Of a stretch of 64,000 bases of DNA, positions 59,763 to 64,000 are shown piece by piece. This stretch comes from Bradyrhizobium sp. 190 (GTDB lineage: Bacteria; Pseudomonadota; Alphaproteobacteria; Rhizobiales; Xanthobacteraceae): positions 186,001 through 250,000 of the forward strand of contig NZ_JADPJL010000037.1 of assembly GCF_023073415.1 (NCBI RefSeq), read 5' to 3'. Numbering within the stretch: position 1 is the stretch's first letter; each line of letters starts with the position of its first letter. The notes below the pieces were generated by a model. The model searched no databases. It saw nothing but the letters and a program-made list of their open reading frames with translations, and was not told the origin of the DNA. The position numbers were made by a program, and so were the translations under genes.

Positions 59763-61115
59763 ATGTGGGAAAGACTTTCTCTTCGAACGCGGTTGTTGCT
59801 GCCGCTCGGCCTGATGTTCGTGGCCGCTCTGCTGGCCGGAGGCGTTTCGCTGCAGATATTTGCCACGGCGCAACTTATGGAAGAAGTCGAGCCGGCGGCT
59901 CGCTCGGCCAGAGCGGTTGCGGCTGCGCTCAACGGCGCGCTTCGAACCTCCACCAATCCGCAAGCGACGCTGGACGCGTTCGCGCAATCGCTAGGAGCCT
60001 CTGAAGCAATCCGGTTTCGGCGCGTCGGGACCGACCTCGATGCTCGTCCGCCCGGGGCGCAGGCCCCCTTGGGAACGGTGCCTGACTGGTTCGTCCGCCT
60101 CCTCGTCATACCCGAATCCAGAGCCGCCTTCCCCGTGATGATCGAGGGAAAACAGGTCGGCGACATCGTATTTGCGCCCGACATGGCCGCCGACATCTAC
60201 GAGAAGTGGATCGGGTTTCTGGCGATCGTCTGCTCCGGAATTACCCTGATGCTGTTGACGGCGGCCATTGCCCATTTCGCTGCGCGCTCCGCATTGCGAC
60301 CGCTGCAGAGCCTGGGCGACGGCCTGACCCGAATGCGAACCGGCGATTACGAGCAGCCGATTGCTCCCGCCGGCCCGCCCGAGATCCGCAAGAGCGCGCA
60401 GGAAGCCAACGAGCTCGCCCGCACCCTCAATCGCCTCAGCCAGGATAACCGCAGCCTGCTGCGCCGGATCGTGTCGCTGCAGGACGACGAGCGGCAGGAT
60501 ATGGCGCGCGAGCTTCATGACGAACTCGGGCCGCTGTTGTTCGGCATCCGCGCCAACACGGTGGCGCTTTTGGAATCCATCCCGTCCGGCCAGGCGGAGT
60601 TGAGAAGCGCCGCCGAGGGCATTCTGCAGTCGGTCGAAACATTGCAGCAGGCGAACCGCCGCATCCTCGACCGGCTGCGGCCGCTCTACATTCAGGAGCT
60701 CGGCCTCGAGAAGAGCATCCAGACACTGCTGCAGAACGCGAAGGCGCAGGCGCCTGACCTCAAAGTGACGTCGCAAATCGACACGACGCTGAACGAGGTC
60801 GACGGCTTGCTGTCCCAGACAATCTATCGCGTTATCCAGGAGGCGGTGACAAACGTGCTTCGCCATGCCAAGGCGAACGCGATGCACGTCACGGCAGGGA
60901 TCAACGACCCCGGAGTGATCGTGGAAGTATCCGATGACGGCATAGGTTTTCCGGCGGACCGGGTGTTCGGGCGGGGATTGACGGGAATGCTGGAGCGCGT
61001 TCGCGCGCTGAGCGGGACGCTTGAACTGCTGCGCGAAGAAGGTCGCACCTGCGTTCGCTGCCGGCTTCCCGCGGGAGATTCCGCCTCACAGGCGCGAGGC
61101 TCAGCGCAAGCCTAA
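59763..61115 (+). CDS. NarX-type sensor histidine kinase
   Basis: A 450-residue membrane kinase: an N-terminal span (LLLPLGLMFVAALLAGGVSL), a periplasmic domain of about 115 residues, a second span (about 150-172), HAMP, then a HisKA_3 domain with the phospho-accepting His252 in RQDMARELHDELGPLLFGIR, and a HATPase domain (VIQEAVTNVLRHAKA and SDDGIGFPADRVFGRGLTGM). HisKA_3 kinases pair with NarL-type regulators, such as the divergent gene. The signal is unknown. Confidence 0.92.
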   Translation: MWERLSLRTRLLLPLGLMFVAALLAGGVSLQIFATAQLMEEVEPAARSARAVAAALNGALRTSTNPQATLDAFAQSLGASEAIRFRRVGTDLDARPPGAQAPLGTVPDWFVRLLVIPESRAAFPVMIEGKQVGDIVFAPDMAADIYEKWIGFLAIVCSGITLMLLTAAIAHFAARSALRPLQSLGDGLTRMRTGDYEQPIAPAGPPEIRKSAQEANELARTLNRLSQDNRSLLRRIVSLQDDERQDMARELHDELGPLLFGIRANTVALLESIPSGQAELRSAAEGILQSVETLQQANRRILDRLRPLYIQELGLEKSIQTLLQNAKAQAPDLKVTSQIDTTLNEVDGLLSQTIYRVIQEAVTNVLRHAKANAMHVTAGINDPGVIVEVSDDGIGFPADRVFGRGLTGMLERVRALSGTLELLREEGRTCVRCRLPAGDSASQARGSAQA

Positions 61116-61180
61116 CGGGGAAGCGATCCTGCAGAACGCGCAAGCCGGCAACGATTGCAGCGCATGCAAACGCCGGGTGA

Positions 61181-61648
61181 TCAGCCGGCTTCATTCTGAA
61201 CGGCGGCCGCATCCGGCAACGAGGCCGGCGCCGGCTGGCAATCGCTTCGCAGGATTTTCCCGTCGGCGGTGAAGCGAAATGCGATCCGCACCGGCTTGCC
61301 TTCATGGCTGAGATAATCGAGCACGACGCCTTCAGCGGTCGGTGTGATTTCCTCCAACCCGAATGCATCCGAGGCGAGCGCATCGAGGCGCGGCCGCCAG
61401 TAGGATTCGAGCCCGGCGCGGCCCTCGCTGACCTTGACCTCGCCGCACTGGCATTTGAGCATCGCGTCGTCGGCATAGAGCTCGAGCAATGCCGACAGGT
61501 CACGATTCCGGCATGCGTCCAGCCAGTCGACCACCAAGGCTATCTGATCGAAATCGTCCGCCAAGTCCGCGACTCCATCCACGTCGCGATACCTCGTCCT
61601 GAGCGCCGACGCGGGTGAGGGAGTATGGTGATCGTCGTGAATGGACAC
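61181..61648 (-). CDS. SnoaL/NTF2-like small protein
   Basis: A 155-residue protein with an NTF2-like cone fold: IALVVDWLDACRNRDLSALL followed by ELYADDAMLKCQCGEVK and a later GLESYWRPRLDAL. Members include SnoaL-type cyclases and dehydratases and many of unknown function. The start is GTG. It converges on the kinase gene, whose stop is about 65 bases away. No active site can be assigned. Confidence 0.75.
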   Translation of the reverse strand: MSIHDDHHTPSPASALRTRYRDVDGVADLADDFDQIALVVDWLDACRNRDLSALLELYADDAMLKCQCGEVKVSEGRAGLESYWRPRLDALASDAFGLEEITPTAEGVVLDYLSHEGKPVRIAFRFTADGKILRSDCQPAPASLPDAAAVQNEAG

Positions 61649-61745
61649 TGAACGGCCTGCCTTTCGGAACGCACCGTGGAACTCAAACGATTGTGCGGAA
61701 CAAAGGTTCCGACAAGCTAGTCCGGGTGAATACGGGGACGGAGCT

Positions 61746-62513
61746 TTAGCCGCGACGCTGCCCGCGCCACCACACGCCGAACGCGATCACGACCGCAAAC
61801 GCCAGCGTGAACCAAGTGATGGCGTATTGCAGATGATCGTCCTTGAGATGAACCGAAAGCGGGCCGGGTTTTGGAATGCCGCTCTCGGGCGCGGGCGTTT
61901 CCAGATCTACATAGAACGGTGCGACAGCCTTGCCGCCCTCGACCCAGCCGAGCACACGGGACATGGCGAGATGATCGCGGGTGAACCAGAGCCGTTTTGC
62001 CACGCTCTCCGGCGGCGTCAGCGTGCCGGCGCTTTCGGGAAAGCGGATGTAGCCGGTGAACTGCACCGGATCACCGGTGATAAGCCGTCTCACGGCGCGA
62101 TCCTGCTGGGCGCGGTCCTGCATCGTGTTCTGCACGAAGCCGGTGTTAATCACGATGGTGTTGCCATCGGCGAGTTGCGCCGGCAGGAAGGCCCATGTGC
62201 CGGGGCCGGAGATGTCGTCGCGCACCGCGGAGCCCGCGCTATAGACCATCGCGTCCGGCAACGGCGCGTAGGTGGCGGTAAAGCTGATGCGGCGGAATTG
62301 GTCTTTGGCCGCCGTCAGCGCATTCCACTGCGCTTGCGCCGGCAGCGCCTCGGGCGCGGCCGCAAGCCGTTCGTTCAACATCGCGATCAGCGCATGTTTC
62401 TCGACCCGGCGCTGCAATTGCCAGATGCCGAGGCCGGTGAAGACCGCGACCATCAGCAGCGTGAAGATGGCAAAACCGGTAACCGCCGGCCGCCGTGACA
62501 AGAGCGCGGTCAT
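61746..62513 (-). CDS. SURF1 family cytochrome oxidase assembly protein
   Basis: A 255-residue membrane protein with an N-terminal span (AVTGFAIFTLLMVAVFTGLG) followed by IWQLQRRVEKHALI, a periplasmic domain and a C-terminal span (ITWFTLAFAVVIAFGVWWR). The GLGxWQLxR motif at the end of the first span is the Surf1 hallmark, and a later GPGTWAFLPAQLADG matches too. Surf1 proteins aid haem a insertion into aa3-type oxidase. The start overlaps the DUF983 stop (ATGA). Confidence 0.93.
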   Translation of the reverse strand: MTALLSRRPAVTGFAIFTLLMVAVFTGLGIWQLQRRVEKHALIAMLNERLAAAPEALPAQAQWNALTAAKDQFRRISFTATYAPLPDAMVYSAGSAVRDDISGPGTWAFLPAQLADGNTIVINTGFVQNTMQDRAQQDRAVRRLITGDPVQFTGYIRFPESAGTLTPPESVAKRLWFTRDHLAMSRVLGWVEGGKAVAPFYVDLETPAPESGIPKPGPLSVHLKDDHLQYAITWFTLAFAVVIAFGVWWRGQRRG

Positions 62514-62899
62514 TTCGGCTCGCGGTCGATCAGGCGGCCGGGCGCCGCCTTGTGATGAAACTGCAGCGCGATCAGAAGCGACTTCATCGAGCGCAGCGGC
62601 AGCAGCGTGGTAGCGATAATCAGCGGCAGCCAGAGCGCCGCATGCAGCCAGAACGGCGGCTGATACTTGATTTCAACGATCAGGGCCGCGGTGACGACGA
62701 TGGCGCCCGCCAGCATGATGATGAAGATCGCAGGCCCGTCGCCGGCATCAATGAAGGCGTAGTCGAGCCCGCACGCTTCGCAATTCGGGCGCAGGTCCAG
62801 GAAGCCCGCATAGAGCTTGCCCTTGCCGCAACGCGGGCAGCGGCAGGCCATGCCGCGTAGCGCGCTCTGGGTGAGGGTGATTGCCGCACTATCTGTCAT
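62510..62899 (-). CDS. DUF983 family protein, cytochrome oxidase cluster
   Basis: A 129-residue protein with a zinc-ribbon-like CRCPRCGKGKLYAGFLDLRP segment and a second NCEACGL pair near the N-terminus, then two membrane spans (FIIMLAGAIVVTAALIVEI and the LWLPLIIATTLLPL region). DUF983 is nearly always found between coxC and SURF1 in alphaproteobacteria, implying a role in oxidase assembly. It overlaps SURF1 by 4 nt. A repeat and a terminator separate it from coxC. Confidence 0.88.
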   Translation of the reverse strand: MTDSAAITLTQSALRGMACRCPRCGKGKLYAGFLDLRPNCEACGLDYAFIDAGDGPAIFIIMLAGAIVVTAALIVEIKYQPPFWLHAALWLPLIIATTLLPLRSMKSLLIALQFHHKAAPGRLIDREPK

Positions 62900-62906
62900 G
62901 CTCTGT

Positions 62907-63060
62907 CCTTCCCCTCTCCCCTTGTGGGAGAGGGTGGATCGAATGAGCGTCAGCTCATTCGAGACGGGTGAGGGGTCTCTATCCGCGGAGACAGACCCCT
63001 CATCCGTCTCGCCGCCGCTCCGCGTCGGCGATCCACCTTCTCCCACAAGGGGAGAAGGGA
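62907..63060. repeat. Palindromic intergenic repeat, family 3
   Basis: The left arm is CTCTCCCCTTGTGGGAGAGG and the right arm contains CTTCTCCCACAAGGGGAGAA, with further inverse matches inside (GACCCCTCA with an opposing GAGGGGTC). It is unlike the family 1 and 2 repeats in this window. It lies within the cytochrome oxidase cluster, between DUF983 and coxC. Confidence 0.78.
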
Positions 63061-63065
63061 AGAAA

Positions 63066-63097
63066 GAAAAAGGGGCGGTCCTTCCGACCGCCCCCTT
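63066..63097 (-). terminator. Terminator-like hairpin after coxC
   Basis: On the minus strand, AGGGGGCGGTC and GACCGCCCCT form a stem with loop GGAAG (one bulged base) followed by TTTTTCTTTCT. It lies about 20 bases after the coxC stop and would end, or at least reduce, transcription into DUF983 and SURF1. Confidence 0.75.
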
Positions 63098-63116
63098 GTA
63101 GCACGTCAAGCCTGTA

Positions 63117-64000
63117 TCAGTGTCCGGCCACCGGCCCCGCGCCGCGGAACCAGACATAGATGCAGATGAACAGAAACAGCCACACCACGTCGACGAAGTG
63201 CCAGTACCAGGCGGCGAATTCGAAGCCGAGATGCTGCTTCGACGTGAAGTGGCCGGCATAGGCGCGGATCAGGCAGACCAGCAGGAACACGGTGCCGACC
63301 AGCACATGGAAACCGTGGAAGCCGGTCGCCATGAAGAAGGTCGCGCCGTAGATGTTGCCGGAGAAGCCGAACGTGGCGTGGGCGTATTCATAGGCCTGCA
63401 CGCCGGTGAAAGCGGCCCCGAGCAGCACGGTGAGGATCAGGCCGTATTTCAGGCCCTGGCGGTCGTCCTCGAGCAGCGCGTGGTGCGCCCAGGTGACGGT
63501 CGTGCCCGAGGTCAAGAGGATCAGCGTGTTGAGGAGCGGCAGATGCCAGGGGTCGAAGGTCTCGATACCCTTCGGCGGCCAGGTGCCCGGCACGCTGCAG
63601 GCGCCCATCGCCGTGCCCGGACCGCAGCCGAACACCGCGTCGCGGGTGGCATGGATCGCATCGGCGGGGAACAGCGCGGAATTGAAGAAGGCCCAAAACC
63701 AGGCGACGAAGAACATCACCTCGGAGGCGATGAACAGGATCATGCCGTAGCGGTGGCTGATCTGCACCACGCGCGTGTGGTCGCCCTTGTACTGGGCTTC
63801 GCGGATCACGTCGCCCCACCAGCTCGCCATGGTGTAGAGCACGCCGATCGTGCCGATGCCGAAGACAACCGGTGCGCCGGCGAACATCTTATGCATCCAG
63901 GCGATGGCGCCAACAGCCATGATGAAGGCCGAGATCGAGCCGACCACCGGCCACGGGCTCGGATCGACGAGGTGGTAGTCGTGGTGCTTCGCGTGCGCCG
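63117..64000 (-). CDS. ctaE: Cytochrome c oxidase subunit III (5' end outside the window)
   Basis: Subunit III of the aa3-type oxidase, a seven-span membrane protein that stabilises proton pumping. The window holds at least 294 residues up to the stop, and the reading frame is still open at the edge (AHAKHHDYHLVDPSPWPVVG), so only a few N-terminal residues are missing. Hallmarks are EVMFFVAWFWAFFNSALFP, TWPPKGIETFDPWHLPLLNT, TVTWAHHALLEDDR and GFHGFHVLVGTVFL. The C-terminal YWHFVDVVWLFLF is the classic end of the family. Confidence 0.96.
   Translation of the reverse strand, partial: AHAKHHDYHLVDPSPWPVVGSISAFIMAVGAIAWMHKMFAGAPVVFGIGTIGVLYTMASWWGDVIREAQYKGDHTRVVQISHRYGMILFIASEVMFFVAWFWAFFNSALFPADAIHATRDAVFGCGPGTAMGACSVPGTWPPKGIETFDPWHLPLLNTLILLTSGTTVTWAHHALLEDDRQGLKYGLILTVLLGAAFTGVQAYEYAHATFGFSGNIYGATFFMATGFHGFHVLVGTVFLLVCLIRAYAGHFTSKQHLGFEFAAWYWHFVDVVWLFLFICIYVWFRGAGPVAGH

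Noticed and set aside
1..64000. CRISPR arrays or cas genes
   Set aside because: No regularly spaced direct repeats and no Cas-like proteins were seen; the repeats found are dispersed inverted pairs.

Overview
The window looks like chromosomal DNA of a Bradyrhizobium-type alphaproteobacterium (Nitrobacteraceae, Rhizobiales). Supporting signs are a C4-pathway hemA behind a perfect FNR/FixK-type box, a split b'/b ATP synthase F0 operon, the murA-DUF2948-hisD-UPF0262-phosphatase series, the YacG/Maf pair next to tRNA-Phe, many small secreted proteins of a rhizobial kind, and several families of palindromic intergenic repeats. Assignments rest on reading translated sequence from memory of families; no search was run.

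Layout. 1-7.1 kb (minus): tRNA-Phe (cut by the window edge), yacG, maf, an amidase, a low-molecular-weight phosphatase, UPF0262, hisD, DUF2948 and murA. 7.4-10.4 kb (plus): a Mop/TOBE protein coupled to a FecB/FecCD/FecE-like ABC transporter, possibly for molybdate or tungstate. 10.6-15.2 kb (minus): nucleotide-sugar-epimerase-like protein, chloroperoxidase-type hydrolase, a membrane protein, a UBP zinc-finger protein and a cNMP-sensor/thioredoxin-reductase-like flavoprotein. 15.5-26.1 kb: tRNA-Thr, an HD-GYP protein, exported GH16 and GH1 glycosidases, a porin-like beta-barrel, a chemoreceptor, an MBL hydrolase and hemA.

26.3-40.0 kb resembles an acetate/monocarboxylate control locus: a solute-symporter-type hybrid histidine kinase and a LuxR-type regulator (CrbSR-like) separated by an inserted REP-associated tyrosine transposase with 33-bp perfect inverted ends, then an exonuclease-CBS-DUF294 fusion, a DUF485/ActP-like symporter pair, three small membrane proteins and an MHS-type transporter. 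40.1-48.9 kb is housekeeping: YjbQ, a DsbA-family isomerase, atpI-B-E-b'-b, an acetyltransferase, an M16 peptidase and thrC. 49.1-52.8 kb is looser: a lone LolC/E-type permease, a gene-poor stretch with strong hairpins, and small exported proteins.

52.9-57.8 kb holds a periplasmic-type aldehyde oxidase (paoABC-like) with a divergent LysR gene. 57.9-61.6 kb has small exported proteins and a divergent NarL/NarX-type pair. The right edge is the 3' part of a cytochrome c oxidase cluster: SURF1, DUF983 and a truncated coxC/ctaE.

Points worth following: the FixK box at hemA; the RAYT and related REP pairs; the CrbSR-like locus with two similar candidate operator sites; the redox-cysteine-less TrxR-like protein with its UBP partner; the Mop-linked transporter; a 10-bp-arm dyad before the porin; and the hairpins after atpE and near 50.8 kb.
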